Notes under the pieces: generated by a model
What the model was told of the DNA's origin: nothing
The model's database searches: none
The model's input: only the letters and a program-made list of their open reading frames with translations
Translations under genes and position numbers: made by a program
Source of the DNA: Endozoicomonas sp031844845
GTDB taxonomy: Bacteria > Pseudomonadota > Gammaproteobacteria > Pseudomonadales > Endozoicomonadaceae
Length of the DNA: 29,339 bases
NCBI RefSeq assembly: GCF_031844845.1
Contig: NZ_JAVRMB020000313.1
Span: 1 to 29,339, forward strand
Direction: 5' to 3'
Shown: positions 1 through 6,862 of the stretch, piece by piece
Position numbering within the stretch: position 1 is the stretch's first letter
Layout: each line of letters opens with the position of its first letter

Positions 1-10
1 GCGCCAGGAC

Positions 11-39
11 CCAACCACAGACACGATTCCTGTGGTTGG
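11..39. repeat. Short hairpin palindrome
   Basis: A perfect 10-bp inverted repeat, CCAACCACAG at 11-20 and CTGTGGTTGG at 30-39, encloses a 9-base loop. No T-run follows on either strand, so it is not a clear terminator. It directly precedes a dispersed palindrome and is probably part of the same repeat cluster. Confidence 0.5.
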
Positions 40-40
40 C

Positions 41-73
41 TATGCATTCCCACGCAGAGCGTGGGAACGAGGT
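41..73 (+). repeat. Dispersed REP-like palindrome, copy 1
   Basis: A hairpin with a 9-bp stem (TTCCCACGC, loop AGA, GCGTGGGAA). The same 33-base sequence is repeated at 4794-4826 and, inverted with one change, at 4632-4664. It lies outside genes in all three places. It resembles the REP-type intergenic palindromes that recur many times in some gammaproteobacterial genomes. Confidence 0.8.
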
Positions 74-74
74 T

Positions 75-225
75 CCTGGTGGGTTTTGCGACAGCCTCCT
101 GCGCGGGAAAGACGGAGGGTCAACCTTTTGCGACACCCTCGGAGGCGGGGATCCACTGCTCGCGATGGATTTCCGCCTTCGCGGGAATGACGGCAGTGGT
201 ATAAACCAGTATTGAGGATCTTTTG
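75..225. repeat. Degenerate intergenic repeat block
   Basis: This block holds short motifs such as GACAGCCTCC, GCGGGAA, GACGGAGGG and CAGTGGTATAAA, which recur in rearranged order at about 10250-10400. The two blocks look like relatives of one non-coding repeat family. A reverse-strand reading frame across it has low-complexity, repeat-derived sequence and is not taken as a gene. Confidence 0.55.
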
Positions 226-257
226 CCACACCGCGCAGAGCATGGAGACTGGATTTT

Positions 258-502
258 AAAGGCTCAGCATAAACTCACAGGCATCAAATTTTTCTTTAGC
301 TCACCCTTCTTCTGAAGGTGGTCAGAAAATGCCTGAGAACGGCCCGTATCCTTAGCTGCAGGTCTCAGATCAAAGCGGGAAATGGTGTCGAACCAGACGC
401 GATGATTCAGTTCATTATCCACGTTGTTTCGGGATGTAGTCCCTTAAGATTTTCCAGGAGGCTTTCAGATTATTCACAATAATCTGTGAGCCCGGCTCAA
501 TT
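258..502 (-). pseudogene. Decayed second copy of the thiY 3' end
   Basis: This stretch aligns base for base with the last ~240 bases of the thiY-like gene at 2035-3021, in the same orientation. Long shared blocks include the run around 360-395 and the segment ending in GCTCAAT near 500. Small insertions and deletions, for example around 420-445, break the reading frame, and no start or N-terminal part is present. It covers only about the last 80 codons, and similarity ends abruptly on both sides. It is therefore a partial duplicate, non-coding now, separated from the intact copy by the coiled-coil gene at 585-1913. Seen directly: the similarity and the frame damage. Inferred: origin by duplication or recombination. 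Confidence 0.8.
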
Positions 503-573
503 ATTCTGGAACAGAATAAGTATTAAAGTGTCAGATAGAATGTTTTAAAGAAAATATTACATTTTTGATATGC

Positions 574-579
574 AGGAGG
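574..579 (+). promoter_or_regulatory. Ribosome binding site that sets the coiled-coil gene start
   Basis: A perfect AGGAGG ends five bases before the ATG at 585. The earlier in-frame ATG at 570 overlaps this site and has no site of its own, so 585 is the better start. Confidence 0.8.
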
Positions 580-584
580 AAATT

Positions 585-1913
585 ATGTGCAGTGATGGTG
601 TTCGTGTTGATAATTCAGATGTGATGGGGGGCCGGGATTTATTTGCTGCTGGAAACAGGTGGGTTGAGAGTAAAGGATCTGGTGCTGCTAGTTTTAATGG
701 GTATAAAACGACTGTCCCTGAATCTTGTGAAAAAACCGAAGGTTATCTGAATAAAGTCAGCTGTGAAGAGCCGGGCGATCCAGATGTAAGTATGTCTGAG
801 CGAGATATAGATTCAATACAAAATATAGATCAACAATTTGATCAGGCGGTCTTAAAGCTAAATGAAGAGCTTCTCGAAGGAGAGAGGTATAGAAAGCAAG
901 CCATTGAACAACATGATGAAAATAAAAAGATTCAGACTGCTCTTGAAAACTCAGAAGCCAAAGTGGAATCTTTAAATGATAAGATTCAGGTTGAAGAAAA
1001 AAACAATCTTCAAATAGTGGAGAACTGCCAGTCACTTCGAGATCACTTGGCTGAAGAAATAAAGAAACACTCTGCAGCACAGCAAAGAGAGAAACAGCTC
1101 TCAAAACAAAATCAATCGTTAAACGAACAAGTTAAAAAATTATCTGATGAAAATCTTGAGCTCAACCACTCTCTTGTCGGAAAAACTCAAACTCTTGCAG
1201 GTGAGGGTGAATCATGTTCCGGGTCTGATCGCTTTAATAATCAGGCCAACTCAATGATGTTTGAGAGTGAGTCAGAGGTTTCTACGTCATTAAATCTGGA
1301 ATTATACCGTGTGTTATTATCAGATCCTGAATTTATCAAAGATGACAGGTCTAATGTTCTTGAAATGGATTGCTCAGAAACAGATGCTGCTGTGCTGGAA
1401 AATAATAACTTAAAAAAAGAGCTGGCTGTTGTTAAACAGCAGCTTGAAGTGGAACAAAATGTTTTGGAAGCAGCTTATCAGAAAACCAAGGAACTCACAG
1501 ATGAACGATCTCAGTTACAGTATCGCAATAAAATGCTTAACGATGAACTGGGTGAAAAGGTGCAAAAAAATATTCGGGTGATTTCTGAGAGAGACTGTGC
1601 ACATAAGCAAGTACAGGGGCTGTGTGAACAGGTTTCTTTCCTTCAGGTAGAGATGAGCCAACGGGATAATGAGTTAAAACGACTCAAAGATACAGAGCAG
1701 GAACTGGATCATGCCCGGCAGGAAATCCAGTCACATCAGGGTGACAGGCTTCAGAGTGCTGAAACTGCTGAAGAAAAACAGGAATTAGAACAAATGATGA
1801 GGGTTGTAGCTGATCTGTGGGCCGTTATCGAAGAGTCTACTGATGATAAAGCTAAACAAAAGTGTCAGGCTATCGTTGAACCATTCACTACAAAATCTGG
1901 GGGAGTAGTTTGA
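585..1913 (+). CDS. Coiled-coil protein of unknown function
   Basis: A 442-residue, highly charged protein with no signal peptide or membrane segment. The first ~65 residues are Gly/Ser-rich and look disordered. Two long heptad-like regions follow, roughly residues 70-205 and 265-425, dense in Glu, Lys, Gln and Leu, separated by a Ser-rich linker. I recognise no catalytic domain. Such composition suits a structural, scaffold or possibly secreted effector protein, but nothing in the sequence decides which. The gene stands alone on the plus strand, convergent with the thi operon. It lies between the intact thiY gene and the decayed thiY 3' copy, so it may have arrived with that rearrangement. 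Coding status is well supported by length, ribosome binding site and downstream terminator; function is unknown. Confidence 0.85.
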   Translation: MCSDGVRVDNSDVMGGRDLFAAGNRWVESKGSGAASFNGYKTTVPESCEKTEGYLNKVSCEEPGDPDVSMSERDIDSIQNIDQQFDQAVLKLNEELLEGERYRKQAIEQHDENKKIQTALENSEAKVESLNDKIQVEEKNNLQIVENCQSLRDHLAEEIKKHSAAQQREKQLSKQNQSLNEQVKKLSDENLELNHSLVGKTQTLAGEGESCSGSDRFNNQANSMMFESESEVSTSLNLELYRVLLSDPEFIKDDRSNVLEMDCSETDAAVLENNNLKKELAVVKQQLEVEQNVLEAAYQKTKELTDERSQLQYRNKMLNDELGEKVQKNIRVISERDCAHKQVQGLCEQVSFLQVEMSQRDNELKRLKDTEQELDHARQEIQSHQGDRLQSAETAEEKQELEQMMRVVADLWAVIEESTDDKAKQKCQAIVEPFTTKSGGVV

Positions 1914-1936
1914 AGGTCGATAAAATGGCTTATTGA

Positions 1937-1970
1937 AAAGAAACGGTACCGGTTACGGAACCGTTTCTTT
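1937..1970 (+). terminator. Terminator of the coiled-coil gene
   Basis: AAAGAAACGGT (1937-1947) and ACCGTTTCTTT (1960-1970) form a perfect 11-bp inverted repeat 23 bases after the stop codon. The A-rich and T-rich outer ends would let it work for either strand, so it may also stop read-through from the thi operon. Confidence 0.7.
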
Positions 1971-1984
1971 CAGAACTATTGATT

Positions 1985-2002
1985 AAACGGCTTAAGCCGT
2001 TT
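1985..2002. repeat. 18-bp perfect palindrome
   Basis: AAACGGCTTAAGCCGTTT reads identically on both strands. It lies 32 bases beyond the thiY stop. It may form a short hairpin that helps end the thi transcript, or be a protein-binding site; there is no T-run to decide. Confidence 0.55.
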
Positions 2003-2034
2003 ACAGGCAGCTAGCTTACAGATGATATAACACC

Positions 2035-3021
2035 TCAAAGGCTTAGCATAAAATTACTGGCATCAACTTTTTTCTTCAGCTCACCTCTCTCCTGCAGATA
2101 GTCAGCAAATGCCTGATAACGGCCAGCATCCTTAGCAGCAGGTCTCAGATCAAAGCGGGAAATGGTGTCGAACCAGGCGCGACGGTTCAGTTCATTATCC
2201 AGTTGCTTCGGACTGTAATCCCTGAAGATTTCCCAGGATTTCTCTGGGTTATTCACAATAAATTGTGTACCAAGCTCAATGGCCCGGAGAAAACGACGGA
2301 TAGCTTCTTTATCATTCTTTTCACGGTTGGCAATAAAAATCAGTTCATCATAAGGCGGGATATTGTGTTCTTCGAAATAGAACATGCGGCCTTTACGCCC
2401 TTCAATTTCAAGCTGATTCAGTTCGAAATTCCGATAGGCACCCATAATGGCATCCACCCGGCCACTCATTAGAGAAGACGACAGATTCCAACCAACATTG
2501 ACCAGCTTTACATCTTTGGCACTGAATCCATAGGGCTCGAACAGCGTGTCCAGAATGGCATTCTCTATACCGCCAATATTCAGTCCGATGGTTTTGCCTT
2601 TCATATCCTTGAGGGATTTGATGGGGCTTTCATCCAGCACAATCAGGCCATCCAGCGGTGTTGCCACCAGGGTGCCTGCCCAGGCCAGGGGAAGGCCATT
2701 GGCCACACCGTGAATCAGGCTGGGCTGGTAGTAGACAGCAAGATCTACTTTTCCGGCAGCCACCAGTTTTGGGGGAAGATTCGGGTCCGCAGGCTCCTGG
2801 ATATCAATCGTGAGTCCCTGGTCTTTGAAGTAACCTTTCTCCTGAGCAATGATGATGGGGCCGTGGTCCGGGTTAACAAACCACTCCAGCATCAGGGTCA
2901 GTTCTTTGGGTTCTTTTTCTGGCTGAGTGCTGGAAGGCTGATTGTTTGCACTGGCATGCAGGTTAATGGACAGCATCAATGTCATCGCCCAAAAGAAGAC
3001 CTGTCTTATCGTTTTTTTCAT
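2035..3021 (-). CDS. thiY: Thiamin pyrimidine precursor ABC transporter, substrate-binding protein
   Basis: A 328-residue periplasmic binding protein of the NMT1/THI5-like family. The N-terminus (MKKTIRQ, then a hydrophobic stretch ending near LHASA) is a signal peptide. The mature part opens with LTLMLEWFVNPDHGP, a ThiY-type signature, followed by the EKGYF motif. ThiY captures formylamino-pyrimidine or a related HMP precursor and hands it to ThiX/ThiZ for pyrimidine salvage into thiamin. The start is three bases after the thiX stop, with CAGGA just upstream inside thiX, so the two are translationally coupled. It is last in the order thiD-thiZ-thiX-thiY behind a TPP riboswitch. Length is normal for the family. 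A broken copy of its 3' end lies at 258-502. The exact ligand is inferred from family and context. Confidence 0.88.
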   Translation of the reverse strand: MKKTIRQVFFWAMTLMLSINLHASANNQPSSTQPEKEPKELTLMLEWFVNPDHGPIIIAQEKGYFKDQGLTIDIQEPADPNLPPKLVAAGKVDLAVYYQPSLIHGVANGLPLAWAGTLVATPLDGLIVLDESPIKSLKDMKGKTIGLNIGGIENAILDTLFEPYGFSAKDVKLVNVGWNLSSSLMSGRVDAIMGAYRNFELNQLEIEGRKGRMFYFEEHNIPPYDELIFIANREKNDKEAIRRFLRAIELGTQFIVNNPEKSWEIFRDYSPKQLDNELNRRAWFDTISRFDLRPAAKDAGRYQAFADYLQERGELKKKVDASNFMLSL

Positions 3022-3024
3022 TAT

Positions 3025-3777
3025 TTATTCCTGAGAAGTTTCCGGTTGCCACGGAATGAGTCTGCGCAGCAGGCGGTCAGTGGTGTAGTAAAGGGTGACG
3101 GAGCAGAATGCCAGTACAGTGAGTGCCGCGAACATCTGGTCAACCCAGAGTCGTGCGTTCGCCTGAAGCATGAGATAGCCAAGTCCGGCACTGGAACCAA
3201 CCCATTCACCAACGACTGCGCCAATGGGTGCAACGACAACCGCAACCCGCAGCCCTGAAGCAAGGGCAGGCAATGCCGCTGGCCAGCGAATGTTTCGGAG
3301 AATGGCGAACCGGTTTCCACCCATGGTTTGTGCCATGTCCAGCCAGCCTTGGTGGGTATGGCGTAATCCGTCGTAGCAGCAGGTTACCACCGGGAAGAAA
3401 ATCACCAGAATGGTCATCACCACTTTGGAGGTCATGCCGTAACCAAACCAGAGCATCAGTATCGGCGCGAGGGCAAATACCGGAATTGCCTGGGTAATGA
3501 GCAGTGGCGGCAACAGCCATGGTCTTAGTGCTGTAAAATAAACCAGAATCAGCGCCAGAATGATGCCCATAAGCACCCCGAGGAATAGCCCCATCAGCAT
3601 TTCGCTGAGCGTAACCAGCGTGTGTTCCCACAGCAGGCTGGCATTCTCAACCATACTTTGTGCCACCGCCCCCGGACCGGGAAGGATATAATCCGGCATA
3701 TCAAAGACAATCACCAGGGTATGCCACAGGATCAAAAGGCCAAGAAAAACGATGAAAGGTTTGATGGCGTCTTTCAT
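3025..3777 (-). CDS. thiX: Thiamin pyrimidine precursor ABC transporter, permease
   Basis: A 250-residue inner-membrane permease of the SsuC/TauC/ThiX type. Hydrophobic segments begin at residue ~6 and recur to the C-terminus, consistent with about six membrane spans. The cytoplasmic EAA loop is visible around residues 150-175 (Gly-Gly-Asn-Arg, then IRWPAALPALASGLR) and is the contact with the ATPase. The start is four bases after the thiZ stop, with GGAGAG inside the end of thiZ as ribosome binding site. thiY starts three bases after its stop. The tight packing says the three form one transporter. The substrate is assigned from its partner ThiY and the riboswitch, since this fold alone does not separate ThiX from sulfonate or taurine permeases. 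Confidence 0.87.
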   Translation of the reverse strand: MKDAIKPFIVFLGLLILWHTLVIVFDMPDYILPGPGAVAQSMVENASLLWEHTLVTLSEMLMGLFLGVLMGIILALILVYFTALRPWLLPPLLITQAIPVFALAPILMLWFGYGMTSKVVMTILVIFFPVVTCCYDGLRHTHQGWLDMAQTMGGNRFAILRNIRWPAALPALASGLRVAVVVAPIGAVVGEWVGSSAGLGYLMLQANARLWVDQMFAALTVLAFCSVTLYYTTDRLLRRLIPWQPETSQE

Positions 3778-3780
3778 TTT

Positions 3781-4569
3781 TTATTGCTCTCCTTTTACCG
3801 GTTTTTCATCAAACGACTCGTGACGTAAACGATCCAGAAGCTTTCCCTGTAACATCATAATTCCATTGTCTTCCAGTGATCGTGGTGTCTTTCCGGGAGG
3901 GGTAATGGCATCGGTCAGCCGGGCAGGGTATCCCCGCAGATGATAAACATCATGACCAAGACGAAGTGCCTCCAGTGGGTCATGGGTAATCAGCAGTACG
4001 GTTCGGTTTTCCAGCAGTTCGCAGGCAAGATCCTGAAGGTTGAGCCGGGTAATGGCATCCAAAGCCCCAAAGGGTTCATCCATTAACACCAGTGGCCGGT
4101 TTTCCATCAGGGTTCGGGCCAGTGCTGCCCGTTGACGCTGACCACCGGAAAGATGTTGTGGCAGAACACGGGCTTTCTCGGTCAGACCCACCTTTTCCAG
4201 AATGGACATGGCCTGGTCTTCAACTTCAGGCGGTATCAAAGGGTGACGCTTTACTATGTCGGTAAAGCTGCGGCGCAACCGCTGACCTAATGTGATATTT
4301 TCGAGTACCGAAAACCAGGGGAGTAAAAGATCCTGCTGCGCCATCCAGGCAATACGATGACTCACCGGAAAACCATCCTGACAGAGTATCTCGCCAGTGG
4401 TTTCACCCGCAGGAAGGCCTGCAATCAAACGCAACAGGCAGGTTTTGCCGACACCACTACCGCCCAGGAGGCAGGTCCATTTTCCACCTTTCAGGATCAG
4501 ATTGAGGTTTTCAAAAACGCAGTGGTTTTTGAATCTCAAGCTGGCATCCCGAATGATCACATCAAACAT
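3781..4569 (-). CDS. thiZ: Thiamin pyrimidine precursor ABC transporter, ATP-binding protein
   Basis: A 262-residue ABC ATPase with every core motif: Walker A GGSGVGKT (residues 36-43), Q-loop near 78, signature LSGGQRQ (140-146), Walker B VLMDEP (161-166) and H-loop His196. It powers the ThiX/ThiY importer at the inner face of the membrane. Its stop is three bases before the thiX start. The ~330 bases between it and thiD are filled by repeat palindromes. It is therefore not certain that all transcripts from the TPP riboswitch reach it; no other clear promoter was recognised in that gap. Related families include sulfonate (SsuB) and taurine (TauB) ATPases; context decides the assignment. Confidence 0.87.
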   Translation of the reverse strand: MFDVIIRDASLRFKNHCVFENLNLILKGGKWTCLLGGSGVGKTCLLRLIAGLPAGETTGEILCQDGFPVSHRIAWMAQQDLLLPWFSVLENITLGQRLRRSFTDIVKRHPLIPPEVEDQAMSILEKVGLTEKARVLPQHLSGGQRQRAALARTLMENRPLVLMDEPFGALDAITRLNLQDLACELLENRTVLLITHDPLEALRLGHDVYHLRGYPARLTDAITPPGKTPRSLEDNGIMMLQGKLLDRLRHESFDEKPVKGEQ

Positions 4570-4631
4570 AAAAATCGTTTCCCGTTTCCCGTTTCCCGAT
4601 GCCCGAAAAAGCCGTTAGGGAAGCTGCAATG

Positions 4632-4664
4632 AACTCGTTCCCACGCTCTGCGTGGGAATGCATA
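4632..4664 (-). repeat. Dispersed REP-like palindrome, copy 2 (inverted)
   Basis: The reverse complement of the repeat at 41-73 and 4794-4826, with one base change. With 4794-4826 it forms an inverted pair about 130 bases apart. The AGGGAAGCTGCAAT just before it (4616-4629) is also the left end of the element at 10233. Confidence 0.8.
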
Positions 4665-4793
4665 CCGTACCCGCCACAAACGAAACAGCCAGTGTGAAGA
4701 CACGCCCAGGCAGAGTGACTCCGCGTTCTCTCGCTTTGCATGACGCTTCAGGCTACGGCTATCAGAAAACTCTGTGGCATGCGGCAAGTTCCG

Positions 4794-4826
4794 TATGCAT
4801 TCCCACGCAGAGCGTGGGAACGAGGT
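4794..4826 (+). repeat. Dispersed REP-like palindrome, copy 3
   Basis: Identical to the copy at 41-73. Together with the inverted copy at 4632-4664 it bounds a ~195-bp non-coding block inside the thi operon. This block could be a small inverted-repeat element or form a long hairpin in the thiD-thiZ transcript. Confidence 0.8.
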
Positions 4827-4903
4827 AAAAATCGCTTCCCGTAAAAGCCGTTACCGCTTGTGCTTTTGCGGGCAACGGGACGCGGGTAGCGGGCAGCGGT
4901 CTT

Positions 4904-5725
4904 CTACCAGGTGCGGTAAAAATGATGAACCGGCCCGTGTCCATCATTCCTGTTTTTGGATATAGAGATATTGTCAGCATGGGCAATGGCACCGGCAATA
5001 TACTCCTTGGCTGATTTTACCGCGTCCATCAGGGAATAATCCCTTGCCAGGTATGCAGTAACAGCAGACGACAGAGTACATCCAGTACCGTGAGTATTGC
5101 GGGTCTTGACCCAGGGGGATTCAAGCTTATGGAGTGCCTTACCGTCATGGAAAAGATCAACCGCCTTGCCATTGCCTGAGGAGAGGTGACCACCTTTCAG
5201 TAATACGGCACTGGCTCCCAACTCCATTAACGGGTCTACCATGGCAATCATGGCTTCCAGAGATTCAGGTGGTGAGCAGTCCAGCAGAACAGCGGCCTCT
5301 GGCAGGTTTGGAGTAATCAGCGTTGCTTTGGGAATCAGTTTTCTGCGCAGGATATCAATGGCGGCTTTCTGAAGGAGAACATCACCACTGGTGGCAACCA
5401 TAACGGGATCAACAACCAGATTTTTTAACGGGTAGTCACTGACTGCCCGGGCAACGGTTTCAATCACCTCTGGCTGGCTTAGCATGCCCACCTTGGCGGC
5501 CAATATATTCAGGTCTGAAAATACAGAGTCCAGCTGTTGTCGTACAAAAGCCGGTGTGACATCAAAGATACCTTGTACACCCAGTGTGTTCTGCGCAGTC
5601 AGTGCGGTAATAACACTGCAGCCGTAGACGCCCAGGGCCGAGAAGGTTTTCAGGTCTGCCTGAATTCCGGCTCCGCCGCCACTGTCAGAACCGGCAATGG
5701 TTAAAGCAATTGGTGTAGAAGGCAT
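4904..5725 (-). CDS. thiD: Hydroxymethylpyrimidine/phosphomethylpyrimidine kinase
   Basis: ThiD phosphorylates HMP to HMP-P and then HMP-PP, the pyrimidine half of thiamin. The protein opens with the family signature AGSDSGGGAGIQADLK, carries VVDPVMVATSG in the middle and the C-terminal anion-hole/catalytic motif THGTGCTLSSA. The ATG at 5725 gives 273 residues, close to the usual ~266. An in-frame TTG at 5776 and ATGs between them would add up to 17 residues outside the conserved domain, so 5725 is preferred; GGAG lies 12-15 bases upstream. It is the first gene behind the TPP riboswitch and stands upstream of the precursor importer thiZXY. The cell could thus import and phosphorylate salvaged pyrimidine under thiamin control. 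No thiE or thiC lies in this window. Confidence 0.92.
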   Translation of the reverse strand: MPSTPIALTIAGSDSGGGAGIQADLKTFSALGVYGCSVITALTAQNTLGVQGIFDVTPAFVRQQLDSVFSDLNILAAKVGMLSQPEVIETVARAVSDYPLKNLVVDPVMVATSGDVLLQKAAIDILRRKLIPKATLITPNLPEAAVLLDCSPPESLEAMIAMVDPLMELGASAVLLKGGHLSSGNGKAVDLFHDGKALHKLESPWVKTRNTHGTGCTLSSAVTAYLARDYSLMDAVKSAKEYIAGAIAHADNISISKNRNDGHGPVHHFYRTW

Positions 5726-5827
5726 AAGCTCGGAACGCTCCATTGGGTACATCATCCGAGCTGGCGGGAAAAGCAATCCGGGTCTTGGGCTGGTTTCAGC
5801 TTCCTGTTCAAAAGAGCGTCGAATAAT

Positions 5828-5871
5828 GGGCTATTGTACTGTTTTTAGTACATGCCGATTTTTATCAGCCC
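5828..5871 (-). promoter_or_regulatory. Hairpin between TPP riboswitch and thiD
   Basis: In the minus-strand RNA, TGTACT/AGTACA form a 6-bp stem with an A-rich loop, and GGGCT/AGCCC can close an outer stem. No U-run follows, so it is not a plain terminator. It is a candidate part of the riboswitch expression platform. Confidence 0.35.
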
Positions 5872-5911
5872 TTTTATCAGCTAAAGGCAGCGCTTTCACA
5901 AAGGAAGGCCC

Positions 5912-6019
5912 GTTGGTTTCCTACGCCAGCATTATCTGGTTCAGGTTCTATGGGTTTTTCTCAGTTCTGCTTCTCAGTTCCGTCTCTTGGTTTCGAGAAG
6001 GCAGAACACCCCAACCAAC
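5912..6019 (-). promoter_or_regulatory. TPP riboswitch (THI element)
   Basis: Read on the minus strand, the region has the conserved THI-box parts in order: a closing stem GTTGGTT/AACCAAC (plus 6013-6019 with 5912-5918), GGGGTG, CTGAGA, GAACCTGA (plus 5941-5948) and AATGCTGGCGTAGGAA (plus 5918-5933). These bind the pyrimidine and pyrophosphate of thiamin pyrophosphate. CTGAGA occurs twice, 13 bases apart (plus 5959-5964 and 5972-5977), so the extra arm is enlarged or duplicated. It lies ~185 bases before thiD and should repress thiD, and probably thiZXY, when TPP is plentiful. Confidence 0.93.
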
Positions 6020-6069
6020 AACGGGCAAGAGTCTATGGGGTTTGGCATGGGCTGTCCAGTGACTCATAA

Positions 6070-6105
6070 TGCCTCTATGTAATGATCGTTAATGGCATAG
6101 AGGCA
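6070..6105. repeat. 10-bp inverted repeat upstream of the riboswitch
   Basis: TGCCTCTATG (6070-6079) and CATAGAGGCA (6096-6105) are perfect complements around a 16-base spacer. It sits upstream of the riboswitch leader, between the thi operon and the hypothetical gene at 6139. It may be a leftover terminator or a binding site; the sequence does not tell. Confidence 0.4.
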
Positions 6106-6138
6106 GATGATTAACCAACAACTAATGAAAATCAGGTG

Positions 6139-6582
6139 TCAGTTGCCGTTGAAAAAGTCGTCAGGATTAAAATCAGAAGCTGGTTTTTCAATATCAGAAG
6201 GTGATTCTTTAAGAACAACAGGCAATTCTGTTAAATCAGATTCAGCGGGATATGAATACAATGAATCTATACTAATCTTCAGGGTGTAAAATTTTATATT
6301 ATCATTCTTGTAGTTCAGAAAGCAGGTTTTATTTGTGGTGAAACTGGGGTAAACCTCCTTCATGATTTCAACCTTCATACCAATAAAATATTGAGAATAT
6401 TTGTTGTTATAGGTTTGAAGTAAAAATAATTCTTGAGCTTTTTTTTTCCTTTTCCTGTCTGGTTGCAGCAGGAAAGCGGTTGCCCTGTCTGGTTGCAGCA
6501 GGAAAGCGGTTGCGACTATATTACGAGGAATGCATTGCATAATATTTTCAATATTAATAGCGGTTGAAAAATAGTTAGACAA
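6139..6582 (-). CDS. Hypothetical protein with internal 10-residue duplication
   Basis: A possible 147-residue protein, not recognised. Only a TTG starts the full frame; an ATG at residue 15 would give about 133 residues. There is no good ribosome binding site. ATAFLLQPDR occurs twice in tandem near residues 24-43 because of an exact 30-bp duplication, followed by a lysine-rich stretch. The C-terminal half is acidic and Pro/Asp-rich. A small mobile element (6593-6729) sits immediately upstream, so a longer N-terminus or the promoter may have been cut off. It could be a genuine small gene, a truncated one, or a chance frame in AT-rich DNA. Confidence 0.35.
   Translation of the reverse strand: MSNYFSTAINIENIMQCIPRNIVATAFLLQPDRATAFLLQPDRKRKKKAQELFLLQTYNNKYSQYFIGMKVEIMKEVYPSFTTNKTCFLNYKNDNIKFYTLKISIDSLYSYPAESDLTELPVVLKESPSDIEKPASDFNPDDFFNGN
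6455..6514. repeat. Tandem 30-bp duplication
   Basis: CTGTCTGGTTGCAGCAGGAA and the following ten bases occur twice head to tail, differing only at the last base. The period is ten codons, so the frame of the minus-strand ORF is kept. This may be a recent replication-slippage event. Confidence 0.9.
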
Positions 6583-6592
6583 TTGAATTGCC

Positions 6593-6729
6593 GGTTCAGT
6601 TCAGGTTAAGTGTTGGTGTTTTTCCACAAGTCGCTGAAAGCTTGCTGTACCGAGGGACTCAGTAATTTCGAGAATCTCGCGGCGTTACTGGCTTTGGGAC
6701 GTATACCAACACTTAACCTGAACTGAGCC
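6593..6729. mobile_element. 137-bp MITE-like element with 9-bp target duplication
   Basis: The left end GGTTCAGTTCAGGTTAAGTG (6593 on) matches the reverse complement of the right end GGCTCAGTTCAGGTTAAGTG (from 6729 inward). The match continues as TTGGT, giving about 25 bp of terminal inverted repeat with one mismatch. TGAATTGCC occurs immediately outside both ends (6584-6592 and 6730-6738), a perfect 9-bp target duplication. There is no reading frame for a transposase, so it is non-autonomous. A 9-bp duplication is made by several families, including IS1 and some IS4 relatives; the ends do not let me name the parent. Confidence 0.9.
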
Positions 6730-6772
6730 TGAATTGCCTGTGAAGTTCTGAATTACTGTAAAAATCGGGGGA

Positions 6773-6828
6773 TTTAGCAAAACAGTCGTAAATTCTCTCC
6801 TTTAGCAAGTCAGTCGTAAACCCTCGCC
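6773..6828. repeat. Tandem 28-bp direct repeat
   Basis: Two adjacent 28-bp units each begin TTTAGCAA and contain CAGTCGTAAA. They differ at about five positions. A third, weaker start (TTTAGGCTC) follows. The repeat lies just downstream of the TPR gene stop, between it and the small mobile element. Confidence 0.7.
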
Positions 6829-6862
6829 TTTAGGCTCTCGGGTCCGATAGGGCGGGGAGCAG

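Noticed and set aside
2710..3258. 182-codon plus-strand frame across thiY/thiX
   Set aside because: It spans the junction of two clear minus-strand genes and has no motif of its own.
5774..5776. TTG start for thiD giving 290 residues
   Set aside because: The added leader is not part of the conserved domain, and the ATG at 5725 gives the usual family length.
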